Shown: positions 1 through 11,141 of the stretch, piece after piece
How positions within the stretch are numbered: the stretch's first letter is position 1
How the letters are laid out: the number at the start of each line of letters is the position of its first letter
Assembly (NCBI GenBank): GCA_002179805.1
Contig: NAVB01000005.1
Location: 1-64,000 of the forward strand
Length of the DNA stretch: 64,000 nucleotides
Reading direction: 5' to 3'
Source of the DNA: Acanthamoeba lenticulata
Lineage: Eukaryota; Discosea; Longamoebia; Acanthamoebidae
Notes under the pieces: model-generated
Seen by the model: only the letters and a program-made list of their open reading frames with translations
Database searches by the model: none
Told to the model about the DNA's origin: nothing
Translations under genes and position numbers: made by a program

Positions 1-46
1 AAAAAACGGGAGGAAATGAGGAAACAAGTTGAATGGCAATAAGGAC

Positions 47-1935
47 ATGAGGGCAGCAGGGGCCTGTTACCCTGTCGATGGCACCCAGCTGGAGCAGTTT
101 GCTCGCGCTATCTTGGAGAAAGCCGGGTGTGAGGCCGAATCCGCCGTCGCTGTGGCGTCGTCGCTGACCGAGGGGTCTCTTCGCGGCGTAGACTCCCATG
201 GTGCGTCCCTGCTCCTCTCCCTCTCTACTTACCCTCGAGTGACGTGTAGTTGGTGGCGCTTGCTGAGAATGTTCAGGCATACGGCTTCTGCCCCACTACG
301 TCGAGGTGCGCATGCCGACCGTGTTGTTGTTCGCAAACCGGCCAAACACTGAGCCCCACGTTCTAAACGTGGCCACTGCAGAACCTGGTGGCGGGAGGGA
401 TCAACACGAAGCCTGCCATGACGTGGACTTCCACCTATCCGGCCTTTGTCGTGCTCGATGCTGGCACGTGCAACATCATCATCATCCTCATCAGTTGGCT
501 CGCCGCTGTGCTCACTTCCTGGGCTTGACTACGTACCAGACCACGCCTTTGGCGCGGCAGCCGGATTCAAGGCGATCGACATTGGCATCGAGAGGGCGAA
601 GCAGTACGGCGTGGCAGCCGTGGGCGTCATCAACTCCACGTACGCCTACCATCCCAACACCAGCAAGTTGCATCGTTCCGGGCCCTGGCCTGGCTCACAC
701 GCCTTTGTTGCCACGGGGCATTAATTAGCCATCCGGGGATGATGGCCTCCTACGTGCTGCGCGCGGCCGAGCGGGGCTACCTGGCCTTTGCCTTCACCAA
801 CACCGGCCCCAAGATCCTCTCGCACAATGGTCCGGTTCCCCGATCACGCGTTCTTCTCGCAGCGCGCCTGTTTGACGCACACACATGCACAGGCAAGCAG
901 CCCTACTTTGGCACCAACCCGATCGCGTTCGCCTGTCCGCGGGAGGAGCGGACGCCCTTTTGTCTGGACATGGCGACCAGCGTCATCCCCTGGAATAAGG
1001 TCGAGGCCGCCCGCAAGACTGGACACGCGTAGGCGCTTCCTTGTTCTTCTCCTCCTCCATGGTCGTCTCGTCTCGTCACCAACGCGCTTATGGTGCGCGG
1101 GCAGGATGCCGGAGGGCACCGTGGCAGACGAGCAGGGCAACCCGACCACCGACCCACACTTGGCCTCGTCCCTTCTGGCCACCGGCGGCTACAAGGCACG
1201 TCGAGGAAAGGAGACCGCTGGCCTCCCCCCCCTCTGGGCTTGTTCTGACCGGTCCTACGCGATCCCTTTTGTCATCCTCTATGCCAGGGCTTTGGGCTGG
1301 CGGCCGTGGTGGAGATCCTCTGCACCGCCCTGTTGGGAATGGCGTTTGGCCACCACACGGTGCAGATGTATGGCTCGAGTACGGCTCCTCCTCCTCCTCC
1401 TCCTCCTCCTTCTTTGCTCTCGGCCGTCACCAGCCATCGCTACCTCACGCTACCCTTCCCTTCTCTCCTCCGTCCTCCACAAAGCGTCGGACATGAGCGC
1501 CAAGCGTCGGCTGGGCCAGTTCTACCTGGTCGCGCGGTGCGACGCCTGCGTGTCCCTGCCCCAGTTTCTGCGAGTGCGCTCTGCCCGCGCCTGTGTCATC
1601 TCTTCCCGGCTCAGGTTTTTCATTGTAAACATATGATGCAGGCCATGCAGCAGATGACCGAGGAAGTGCGTCAGGAGCCGTCCAAAGAGGGTGAGGCGGT
1701 GCTCCTCCCGAACGACCCCGAGATGAAGGTGGAGGCGGTCCGACGGAAGCATGGCGTGCGTTGAGGTTCTCCTTCTTCCCCCTTTCAAGCGCTCATGTTG
1801 GCATCTGGTCTGTGTGTCCAGATACCGTTGGACCCGGTCGTGGCGAGCGAGCTCGTGGCACTTGGCCGCCGATTCTCGGTCCCGTTTCCGGCGCCTGTTG
1901 TCGCTGCGTCGTCAGCTGCTTCCGCCAAGCTGTGA
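47..1935 (+). CDS. Malate/L-lactate dehydrogenase (LDH2/YlbC) family oxidoreductase
   Basis: Predicted NAD(P)-dependent 2-hydroxyacid or ureidoglycolate-type dehydrogenase, probably cytosolic. About eight short exons join in frame. The first ATG of the N-terminal exon (47) is used because the frame opens upstream only through a TTG. Exon 1 carries the family motif GVDSHG. The following exons read IRLLPHYVE, NLVAGGINTKPAMTW, HAFGAAAGFKAIDIGIERAK, YFGTNPIAFACP and LPNDPEMKVEAVRRKHG, in the order expected for the family. The last exon ends in a Ser/Ala-rich tail at TGA 1933-1935. It converges on the next gene with a 95-base gap. The family is common in bacteria. Its substrate cannot be read from sequence. 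Confidence 0.85.
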
Positions 1936-2030
1936 TGAGCGCTCGCACAATTGCGTTCAAATATAAATATTTCTTTATAGCAGAGCTCTCTTCATCATGT
2001 ATCTACAAGACGACCACAGTGACCGCAGCG

Positions 2031-3250
2031 CTACACGCGGTCAAAGAGTGGGTTCGGCTGCATGGCGTTCTCGTCGATGAAGAGGGCGTTCACCCCACCC
2101 GAGTGATCTGCGGCACCGTCCAGCGCCGAGGCCGGAGCGTCAGGCACGCTCGCCTTGTTCATCCATCGATGCACGAGGTACCCAGCGCCAGCAAGCAGGG
2201 CAGCCGCTGCGCCGACGCCAGCGATGCCGCCCACAATGCCGCCAGCAATCGCCCCGGCTGCGGGCGAGTTGGGCGGAGTCGTCGTAGGGGGAGAAGGCGA
2301 AGCAGAGGACGAAGGGGACGGCGAAGCAGACGGAGATGACGAGGCCGAGGGGTCAGCGCTGGGCGACGCCGAGGGCGAAGGCGACGAAGTGGGCCAGAGG
2401 GAAGGCGAAGCTGAAACCGAGGTCGAAGGGGATGGCGAAGGAGAAGGCGATCGTGAGGCAGAGGGCGATGAAGTTGATGAAGGGGAAGCCGAGGGCGAAG
2501 GCGACCGCGAGATGGACGGCGAAGGGGAGCCCGAAGCAGAAGGCGACATGGAAGGAGAAGGTGACGCTGAAGGCGAGGAGCTCGAGTTACACGAAGAAAC
2601 GCCCAGGAAGGCGTAAGGGGCGTTGTTGCATGTCCAGCACGACGTAGCGGCCTTCAATCCTAAACTGTATCCTGTGAAGGACAAGAAGAAGAATCAGCGC
2701 CTCTTGTCCTGGAGACGAGACTAAAGGTGGTCGAGAGGCGCACCGCCATCTGTGCCCAGCGAGGTCATCGACGCGGTCACCCAGAAGTCGGCCGCCTCGT
2801 CGCATCCGCCATTGGCGTCGACTTTGACCAGCGAGCCAGAAGCTTGCCAGGACGCATAAGGGCCGCTGATGGTGCACTCGTTGCCTTCGCCCCCCGAAGT
2901 GGACCAGGAATTGCTCGAGCAGCCCGAGACTGAAATGGATCGCGCGGCGTTCGAAGCCAGACTGAAGCCAAAGTCAGAGATACCGGGTCGTCCGTAGATG
3001 GAGTATCTGATGACGTAGGTGCAGCTGCTGACCTGCCAGGCCGCCATGGTGAGGTTGAATGGCGAGGAGCCACAACCTGGAGTGAAACGCGGTGGGTGAG
3101 GACGCGAAAACCAAAGAGCTAAGGACAAAGGACCCTACCAGAGACAGAGAGAGCCGGGTAGGCCTTGATGTAGGATGTTGGATCAGCGGCCATGCTCATC
3201 GCCACAAGGCTGACAAGACAGAAAGCCAGAGTCCAAGTGCTGTGTTGCAT
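2031..3250 (-). CDS. Type I membrane protein with Ser/Pro-rich stalk and NPxF tail
   Basis: Predicted cell-surface or endosomal protein; I recognise no ectodomain family. The ATG at 3250 opens a signal peptide (hydrophobic AFCLVSLVAMSMA). The second exon encodes a ~115-residue Cys-containing ectodomain (SISVSGCSSNSWSTSGG region). Then comes a ~110-residue stalk of SPSPS repeats, probably O-glycosylated, and a Gly/Ala-rich transmembrane segment with GxxxG spacing (AIAGGIVGGIAGVGAAAALL). The ~45-residue cytoplasmic tail ends in NPLFDRV. Three exons are likely. The last intron (about 2668-2742) is placed by frame, and a competing frame is open beside it, so that junction is the least sure part. 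Confidence 0.7.
2270..2590. repeat. GAAGGCGA-type coding low-complexity repeat
   Basis: Imperfect 6-12 base repeats built on gaaggcga on the plus strand encode the SPSPS stalk on the minus strand. The plus strand is also open here and would read as an acidic Glu/Gly/Asp repeat, which is a shadow. Confidence 0.8.
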
Positions 3251-3965
3251 CGTTGTTGGGCAGGAGGTGAGAGGATGTTGATGTAAGTGAGCACCAAGGC
3301 TCTAACCAGCGTGTTTTATAGGTGGCCATCCAGAGGGCCGCAAGTTGCCGCACCACCTTGGTCCAAGACCAGCTGCTTAGACCGTCATGTCTCCTCAAGA
3401 GCCTGGTGCTCCAAGTGCAGGGACCCAACAACCGCACTTTCTCTTTGGCAGATCACCTGGTCTCCTTTTGTAGATCAGCTGTTCCTTGGCTGAGGGACCA
3501 GAGGCAAGCACCTACCACACGGCTGCCCGGCGACAGACAAGATCGACAAGCACACCCCAAAAGAGAACAAAGTGAGACCCACCCAAAGCCCAGTTTTACC
3601 TGTTGGTAGCCGGCAACGAGCACGACAAGAAGCTTTCTCTGTGAACGTTCACGGAGGGACTCTTGCTGGACACAGGCAGCCTCTTGCTTGGCACTTGCTC
3701 CCACCAGATGGTCAAGTGCGGCATGGAAGAAGGAAGAAGGAACAAGTTGCCGTGTGGCGGGCTTCAGGGAACAAACGAGGAGTGCATTCTGGTGGCCAGT
3801 TCTCAACGTGGCCGAGGAGGAAACAGTGGAGAAAACGGAAGAGGACGAGGGCGGGTCATGAAGCCAGGCCGCGTAGTGCCTAACGTGCGCGGTCGGTCGT
3901 ATGTGCCCTCGTCTCAGAAAGAAAGAGAACTCGCATGTGTCTAGACGTGTGAAGTGCGGCCCAAA
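3251..3965. other. Intergenic, 715 bases, no gene seen
   Basis: This lies between the start of the stalk protein and the stop of the LIM-RGS gene, both on the minus strand. It should hold the promoter of the former and the 3' UTR of the latter. Several 80-117 codon frames are open on both strands, but none shows family resemblance, splice-linked continuation or a hydrophobic pattern worth calling. Confidence 0.6.
3314..3320 (-). promoter_or_regulatory. TATA-box-like TATAAAA
   Basis: On the minus strand TATAAAA lies 64 bases upstream of the start codon at 3250, a suitable distance for a core promoter with a short 5' leader. This is judged by sequence match and position only. Confidence 0.45.
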
Positions 3966-6900
3966 TCAGGGCGCCGACGGTCCATTCGCCTTGAGGAGTG
4001 TGCGATGCTCCTCGCTCTTGAGGTACCGCGGGAAAGCGTTCTCCTGCATCGATCATCGTACCGTCAGGTTCTTGTCTCCAACAAGAAGAGCACAAATGAG
4101 CAAACGCCAACACAAACGAACCTTAAGGAGATTGAAGACGTGCTTCTGCAGGCCCTCGAAAAAGTTGTTCTTGACCTTGCCCGTCTTGTTGGCCAGGATG
4201 TAGGTCAGCTTCTTGCGCTCCTCGGCGTCGATAGCCGTGACGATCTCGAGCTCGGCCTCGGTAATGAGGTACTTGTTATAAATATTGTTGGCTTGAATGA
4301 GGATGTCCTGCTTGCGCTTGAGCCGCTTGAAGGCCTCCACGTCGAGGTAGAACAGGATGGCCTCCACCGAGTAGTCATTAATCATGAAGTCGATGAAAGC
4401 ATGCAAGAGAGACTCATCAGCCAGCAGCTCCTCTATCGTGGTCGGGTTCAAGGGCGAGCCCTACAGCACCAACACCATCATGTCAGTTCGACGTAGAACG
4501 CCCACGAGTGGGATCAACTAGAAGAGTCACGTACATGGCCGGTGTTGGACCGCGACTTGACGCCAGAGGATTTGGTCACCTGCAGCGCCTTGTCCTCGAA
4601 CACAGAGCACTTGGAGATGCACCTGGCGCACCAGGGCTTGCCCTGCACGACGTCGACGCCAACGCGTAATCATCATCATCATCATCATTAGCTCACGCTC
4701 GTCAAGGCCAGGAGGGAGGACAAGCAAGAAGCCGAGGAGGCGTGCCTGCTTCTTGTAGATCCGCCCGCGCTTCCGCTGAATGGGGAGCGCGCATGAGCCG
4801 CATCGAAGGATGCACTTGCGGTGGAACCGCTGGACGACGCCGTCTCGCTCGATGATGACTTCCTGCTCGCCGTCTTCCTTGTCGTCGACGCTGTCGGCGG
4901 CTCCCGTCCCGCCCGATGTCATCGGCAGTTGGCCCGCCGCACCGGCACCGGTGGCGCCCGTGGTCCCGCCGGCCGCCGCGACGCTCGAGCCCTTCTCCCG
5001 GCCGTCATCGCTGCCACCTGAGGTGGTCAGTGTCGTGTTGACGATGTTCTCCTTGTTGTGCATATTCTGATGTCCCCCGCTCGTGTTTCCGTTCGTGCTG
5101 AGGTTGTTGGGGCTAGTTCCGCCAACAGCCGTGGCGGCGGCGGAGGCGGTGACGGCGGTGGCCGTGGAGGAGTTGGTCATGACGACGCCGCTGCCGATGC
5201 TGCTCAGACTGACGGCGCCGCTGGTCGTCACGTTGACGGCGCCGCTGTTGCCCGCGTTGTTGTTGTGACTCGTGTTGGTACATGTGCTGGTCGGCGAGGT
5301 GTTCCCGTTATTGGTGTGGCTCTGGCTACGACTGCGCGCCTTGCTGTGCTTGAGGTTGTTCGGGACCAGCGGCAGGTTGCAGCCGGCGCACTGCGGCAAG
5401 CAATCAAGGCACACCATCTTCCCGTCCTGGACGCATACCCAAGACCACACAGTGAGCATTCTGAAGTCTATGCACAGGGGCTGTGGGGAGAAAGTAGAAG
5501 AACCCACGTACCGCCATTTCAAAAAAGCGCGGCCGGAGGCATGACGAACAGAAGAAGCAGTCGATGTGGTGCTTGTTCCCGTTTACGAAGACGTGGTTGC
5601 CGTCCTTGCCTATGGCCTCCGAGCATGTGGCACACCTGTTGGCGCGAACTGTATCGACAGAAAAAAAAAATGGGTGCCCAGCACCACCATATTAGTCAAA
5701 GAGGCCTATGGTCTCTGGTCTTCTTTTGCGTGTTGTCACTCAAAAGGACAGAGACATGCGTGACTTTGACCAAAAGACGTTCGCTAGACCAAATTGGGAA
5801 CACCCATATTTGGTAAGGTTGGTAGCGCCAAGACCACAAAGAGAGAAGCGTGCTGCTGCGGGATTGCGGGGGGATTCGTGTGGCGAGGTGGGTGGAACGG
5901 GGGGAGCGTACGATCTCCAAGCTTCGTTTTCTTGCGCTTGCGGGGTCGGTCCTTGGCGCAGGAGCCGGCGGCCGTCTCGTCATCGGAGGACTCGGACGAC
6001 AGCGAGGACGACGAGCGCAGCTGCAGGGGCTGGTGGTGCTTGGGCGAAACGAGGGCCGAGTGGGACGACGCCGCCAGGCGTTGCTCCTTGACCAAGCCGC
6101 CGACGGCGCCGTCTTTGGCCGGGCTGGCGCCTCCTTTGGGCTTGCGGCTCGGCTTGCCGCTCTCCTGCTGCTTGGTGCGCTTGGGCTTGGGCCGGATGGT
6201 GTTGCCCGCGCTGTCGAGCTCAAAGGAGAGACTGCGCAAGAAGGTGCCATGGGGCCGCAGGCTCGCGCCGGGCGCGATGCCGCGACGCACGGTGCCGTAG
6301 GGCGAAGGGGAAGGTGAGGGGGCCTTGTCGTTGAGGTTCGCGCTGCCCACGTTGTTGCTGAGGGTGGTGGTGACGACCACGGGCGGGCGGCGGTTGCCCG
6401 ACGGCGACGACGCGCTGTTGCGCATGGAGCCCCAGGCGCTGTTGTTGCTACGCAGGGTGCAGTCGGCGTCGGACACATCAGAGTCGTCCCAGACGGTGAC
6501 GGGCGATTTGCGCGGGCGAGCGCGGATGGTGTAGTCGCCCTCGGTGGCCGACGAGAAGCAGTCGGCCGTATCAAGGTCGGACGTGTTGGACAGTGAGCGA
6601 TCATCCGCGTCGAGGTCTTCGCCGTTGGTGCCCAGCCCAGACGAGAGCCGACCGATGAAGTGGGAGGTCAGCTGGTTCATGCTGTGCATGAGCATCATCG
6701 TCGTCTCTCGTCGGGCGCGCGAGCTTTCTACACAGCGCGTGTGCCAGTAGCGGGCCGCACCGCCCAGCTGGCAGAACGGCTCTGAGTCGATGTCGATCTT
6801 CTCTGCGCAGTAGAGGCACAGGACAGGAGGAGAGCCTTTTTGCTGCTGCCCAATTTGGCTCTTGGATCCGTTGGGAGATGTGGGCGGGGCGGTTGCAGGG

Positions 6901-7049
6901 GCCAATTTGGATGAGGAGGTGAAGGATGGGGAGATACGGCCAGTTGCGGGAGGCAACTGATCGAGTTGAAGCTGATCCATCTGCACCGAGGAAGCGTGGG
7001 TATTCTTTGCGGGCGATGAAGAGCCCGCAAGAAACTTTTTCATCATCAT
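3966..7049 (-). CDS. LIM-domain protein with C-terminal RGS domain
   Basis: Probable regulator of heterotrimeric G-protein signalling with zinc-finger protein-interaction modules. The ATG is at 7049, the first of three in a row. Order: a Cx2C...Hx2C half-finger (CLYCAEKI...HTRC), a ~230-residue Ser/Pro/Lys-rich linker, a full LIM (CATC...HHIDCFFCSSC...CLDC), then a second LIM starting CAGC whose remainder (FHRKCILRCGSC...KPWCARC) follows a ~170-residue Ser/Thr/Asn/Gly-rich insertion. The C-terminal RGS domain runs from NPTTIEELLADESLLHAFID through FYLDVEAFKRL to ENAFPRYLKSEEH. It ends ALKANGPSAP-like at TGA 3966-3968 (last residues ANGPSAP). About six exons. One intron (4643-4745) appears to use GC-AG. 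Confidence 0.85.
4643..4745 (-). other. Probable GC-AG intron with a GAT repeat in the LIM-RGS gene
   Basis: Joining KKQ to GKPWCARC keeps frame and gives the normal LIM spacing of 19 residues between the last two cysteine pairs. The only donor that does this is CAG|GCACGC, and the acceptor is GTGCAG. The intron also holds a run of six GAT units. Confidence 0.5.
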
Positions 7050-7375
7050 GGCGCCTGAGATCGGTTCTCTTCTTCAGATGCCAAGATTACCGAAGCGCAG
7101 ATGAGGCGGGCCGGCTAGTAGAGCTCCTTGTAGCTCTTCGAGATACCGAAACTTGGGGTACCTTGACTGCCGTCCTTGGTTGTGAGTCCCGTTCTTTCTT
7201 TTTCTGTCGTTGTATGCCAAGCAAGCCTGTGGTGTTCGTGGAACGGGCTCCTGTCTGTCCCTTGGTTTCTTGACCTGTCGGCAAGACAACCCAAAATAGT
7301 CCCAAATTTTGGCGCCAAAACAATGGTGTTGTAAAAGGATGGAAGAAATAAAAGAGAAACCATCTCTTTTGCGTC
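7050..7375. other. Divergent intergenic promoter region, 326 bases
   Basis: This separates the LIM-RGS start (minus strand) from the MFS transporter start (plus strand) and must hold both promoters. I see no clear TATA box, repeat or RNA gene. The short open frames are unsupported. Confidence 0.6.
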
Positions 7376-9796
7376 ATGTCGACGAGGGGTCGACGACGAA
7401 GCTCGCACACGCAGCGTGCTGCTGCCTCGGTTGGGGTGGAGCACGGCAGAGAAGACGAAGACCACGAAGAAGAAGAGATGATTACGCTTGGTGCTGGGCA
7501 CGAAGGGGGGACAGATGAAACGGATAAGGCGCTTCTAGACGATGAAGCAGCAGAAACGGCGCTTGTACCAGAAACGGCGCTTTCTCCGTTTGATGCAGAG
7601 GTGGAGCGCATCGGAAACGGCTGGTTCCAGTACTTGGTTGCTCGCTGCATCCTCCTTTTGTAAACCCACCAACCTGGAAGCGAACTGACACAATGCTGCT
7701 CGGGCTTTTTCTTCTCTCTGCCTCTTGCAGGCGATCTCGTTGCTCGGGCTGGGCAATGCAGCCGACGCGGTGGAGCTGTTAGCCATCTCCTACATCCTTC
7801 CTCAGCTCTCCGATATCTCTTCCTCACAAAAGGGTTCGTGAAAGGAAAAGAACCCACGAACGGGCGCTGGTTCAGCCTTCGGGTAGTTGTCCGTGTGTTC
7901 ATGGATATGGTCGTGTCCAACTGAGCGCTTACCTCCTCCCGCACTGTCTTCTAGGTGCCCTTTCGGCAGCCATGTTCGGAGGGATGCTGGTGGGCGGGAT
8001 GGTGGCGGGCCTGCTCAGCGATCGGCTGGGCCGCAAGCCCTGCTTGCTCTTCTCCCTGCTGCTCAACGCCTCCTTTGGCCTGGCCTCTGCTTTCTCGCCC
8101 AACTGGGTCCGTCCTCCCGCTCCTTGTTCTCTCGTCTTTTATCTTCTTCCTCACCTTGCCTGGTTCTGGCCCTGTTCTCTCATCGTTGGGCTCAACAACG
8201 CGTTGATCATCAGGTGGTGCTGGTCGTTTTCCGAGTCATGTCGGGCGTGGGCGTGGGCGGGTCGGTGCCCAGCGTGTGGACCATGGCCACCGAGTTTCTG
8301 CCGCTTCATCGACGCGGCTTCTTCCTCACCATCATCGCCTGGTATACGAGCCCATCATCATGATCATGATCATCATTATATCCACTTCGCCTCACGTAGT
8401 GTCTGGTGTGCGCGACAGGTGGTGGATGGTCGGAACCATCGGCACCGCTGGGATGGCGTGGGTCATGCTCGGCGAACTCGGCCTCTCGTGGCGCTACTTC
8501 ATCGCCGCCTGTTCCATCCCGCCGTTCGCCTGCGCCGTGCTCTCGATTTTCCTCCTTCCCGGTGCGATGTCGCGTCCTCAATGTAGCCTGCTTGGGAGGA
8601 ACGTCTCAGCTGACGACGGGCTCACGTCCCACATGCAGAGAGTCCTCGCTTCTACTCGACCACGCGGCGCTACGCAGAGGCCGTCCGCGTGCTGGACTGG
8701 ATCAGCAAGTTCAACCGCAAGGGCCCCTGTCGGCTCACGGAGGACGACTTGCTGCGGGTCGACGAGGCCTTGAATGACAGCAGCGGCGACGAGGAAGGCT
8801 ACGGCGCGTACACCAACGACGGCAACGACGATGATGACAACGAACTGAGCCTGAGCGAGAGCGGACTCGTCGGGGGAAGCGTCGAGAAGCGGCTCCGCCC
8901 GGCTGCGACGTCCACCGACGACGGCCTTTCCTCCTCGACGTCGCCAGCGGCGGCGGCGCCACGACGGTCGACGTACACGCGCGAGCGGCACCGACGGTCG
9001 ATGCTGGCCCCGCTGTGGGACTTGCTCCACCCGTCGATCGTGCGGACGACCGCGCTGCTCACCATCATCTGGTGGTCCCTCAACTTTGGGTGGTACGGCC
9101 TCAGCCTGTGGCTGCCGACGCTGTTCACCCGCGTGGGCTTCGACGTCGACATCTACCAGGACACCTTCCTCGTCGCGGCGTCCAACCTGCCGGGCAACGT
9201 GCTGGTCTCGCTCGTCATCGACCGCGTCGGGCGCAAGAACCTGCTCGGCTCCACGCTCGTCATCGCCACGACCCTCGTCATCGTGCTGGCCTTTGTCCAG
9301 GACTCCAAGATCGCCGTCATCATCCTGACCTGCGTCTTCAACGCCATCTCGTGCGGCTGCTGGAACACGCTCGACTGCCTCTCGACCGAGTCCTTCCCCA
9401 CCAAGCAGCGCACGACCGCCATGGTGCGCCTCCTCCTTGCTCTTGTCCTCATGGGACGTCCCATGACTCATGCCTCTCATGCGATCACAGGGCGTGTTGA
9501 CCTCGAGCGGCCGGCTGGCGGCGCTCACGGCGCAGTTTGTGAACGGGATGCTGATTGACGTGTCGGTGTTTGCGCTGCTCATCGTGACCAGCGCCAACCT
9601 CATCGTGGGCGCCGTCGCGGCCTTTTTCCTGGTCGACACCAGCCACCAGCAGCTCGCCGACGACGTGCGGGCGGGCGATTCCGCCGTCATCGTCGTCCGA
9701 GAAGAGCCACTCGAGTCCTCCGGCCGCCGTCGCCGCCAGGGCCCTGTGCGGCCAAAGGCGCTGGGCAGCATCAACGACGTTGTCGTGGATTCATGA
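7376..9796 (+). CDS. MFS transporter, SV2/sugar-porter-like
   Basis: Predicted 12-helix plasma-membrane or vesicle transporter. The ATG at 7376 begins a ~90-residue acidic cytosolic N-terminus. Helix 1 follows (ISLLGLGNAADAVELLAIS), resembling synaptic-vesicle-2-type and organic-ion MFS members. The A-motif DRLGRKP after helix 2, PESPRF after helix 6 and a second DRVGRKN in the C-half are diagnostic. The central loop carries an acidic insertion of about 85 residues (DDDDNELSLSESG region). About seven exons. The W-W-W-M junction at ~8420 and the PE-S junction at ~8638 restore frame exactly. Substrate unknown. It diverges from the LIM-RGS gene and converges on a secreted protein. Confidence 0.9.
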
Positions 9797-9882
9797 TCGG
9801 GCTCCCGAGAGAAACATCATCATCGCAATCATAAAACAGCATCAAGGGCGACTTGCTCTTCTTCTTCTCCTGCTCCTGCTCC

Positions 9883-10931
9883 TCACAGGCGGGACCCCGG
9901 GAGGGCGACCGTCGCGAGCAGGCGGTCAAGCACGCGGGCCTGGTGGACCTGCCGTTCGTCGCTGATGGCGGCATCATGAACGCCATCGACGATGGCCGGC
10001 GTCAGGCAGGTGGCGGGCGGGACAAAGGTCGACGGCGGGACCGCCTGGAGCGGCGTCACGTCCGACCACCAGGTGAACTGGTACTCCAGCGCATCGCTCC
10101 ATTGGCCCTGTGCGAAGGACAGGACAGGCCAGCATCAGCGGCGCTGCAGCGAGTCCACTGGGGAAGAAGATCACGAAAAGAAACAACAACGTACGCGAGT
10201 CTTGGTGAAGGCGATCGGGATGCAGCGGGTCATGTCGTTGGCCTGGAGCTCAAAGATGAAGTTGTTGTTGCCCATCGCCCACTGGCCGGCCTTCTCGGTG
10301 CCCACCACGACGATGCCCCGGAACTGCCACCCGCCCGTGGAGTTGGTGCAGAAGCGCGTGAAGCACGACTCTGTCATCGTCGTCGTCGTCGTCGTTTCGT
10401 TGTTGTGAGCTTGAGCGCGGCCGCCAAAGAGGACGAGTCTGGGACGGGCGTACCCGAGCCGGCGCAGTTGACCTTTTGGCAGCTGTTGTGGTTGGATACG
10501 TTGACGACGTAGATGGCATTCTGTCGCGAGGGAAGCATGCACCACATGTACGACATAGCTGCAAGGTGAGGGTGAGGTCTCACCACCAAAACAACATCAA
10601 GAGAGGAGAGAGGCGCACCGGGACTGAGTAGACGGTGTACGAGTCGTTGCCGTACGTAACGCTGGCGACCAGCCCTTGTGACTCGTCATACACGCCCCGC
10701 CCCAGCTGCGCCTTGGGCGTAACTGCAATTTGGATCCAAGTCAGGAACCTGGAAAATGAAAGAGAACAAAAAGAATGAACAAAGGGGGGGAGTACAGGGC
10801 TGGTTGGTGAAGCCCTCGATCTTGTACGAAAACGAGGCCGGAGCACAGCAGTGATAATCGGCGAGAGTCGAGCCTGCCGCAACCCAGCACCCCACCAAAA
10901 CGAGAACGAGTGACCAGCGCAGGTGCTCCAT
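9883..10931 (-). CDS. Predicted secreted protein, family not recognised
   Basis: The ATG at 10931 opens a clear signal peptide (WSLVLVLVGCWVAAGSTLA) followed by DYHCCAPASFSYKIEGF. Later exons give VTPKAQLGRGVYDESQGL with TYGNDSYTVYSVP, then MSYMWCMLPSRQNAIYVVN, CFTRFCTNSTGGWQFRGIVV, and a last exon from GQWSDALEYQFTWWSD to a helical tail ending VALPGSR-L at TGA 9883-9885. About five exons, roughly 260-280 residues, cysteine-containing, with no transmembrane segment after the signal. The Trp/aromatic-rich beta-type pattern suggests a lectin- or lipocalin-like fold, but I cannot name one. The internal exon borders near 10390-10460 are uncertain. Confidence 0.65.
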
Positions 10932-11141
10932 CGTTTTCGTCCTTTTCATGAAGGCTGTTTGATTTTTCCTTTCTTTTCCTACTTTCGGCCCTTTTTATCA
11001 CTGGCTGATACTCAACCCAGTTTCGCACAACACGCAACCACCAGCGGATGTTGCTCTTCACTTTTCAACGGACGCCGGCAGAGCTGGCTCCTGTCCGTCC
11101 CTTGCTTCCGTCTCATTCTTCACTCACACTGTACAGCACTC

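Noticed and set aside
2155..2616. Plus-strand acidic repeat protein (GEGEAEDEGDGEADG type)
   Set aside because: It mirrors the SPSPS stalk. The minus strand has signal peptide, stalk, transmembrane span and tail in order, so the minus strand is the gene.
3453..3883. Overlapping ~100-codon frames on both strands in the 3.25-3.97 kb gap
   Set aside because: No recognisable domain, no splice-linked partner exon, no sensible start context. Left as intergenic.
5058..5816. 252-codon plus-strand frame
   Set aside because: Antisense of the LIM low-complexity exon. It has Gly/Val-rich composition only.
8578..9774. 398-codon open frame on the minus strand
   Set aside because: Antisense of the MFS transporter exons. 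GC-rich third positions keep the opposite strand open. No family pattern.
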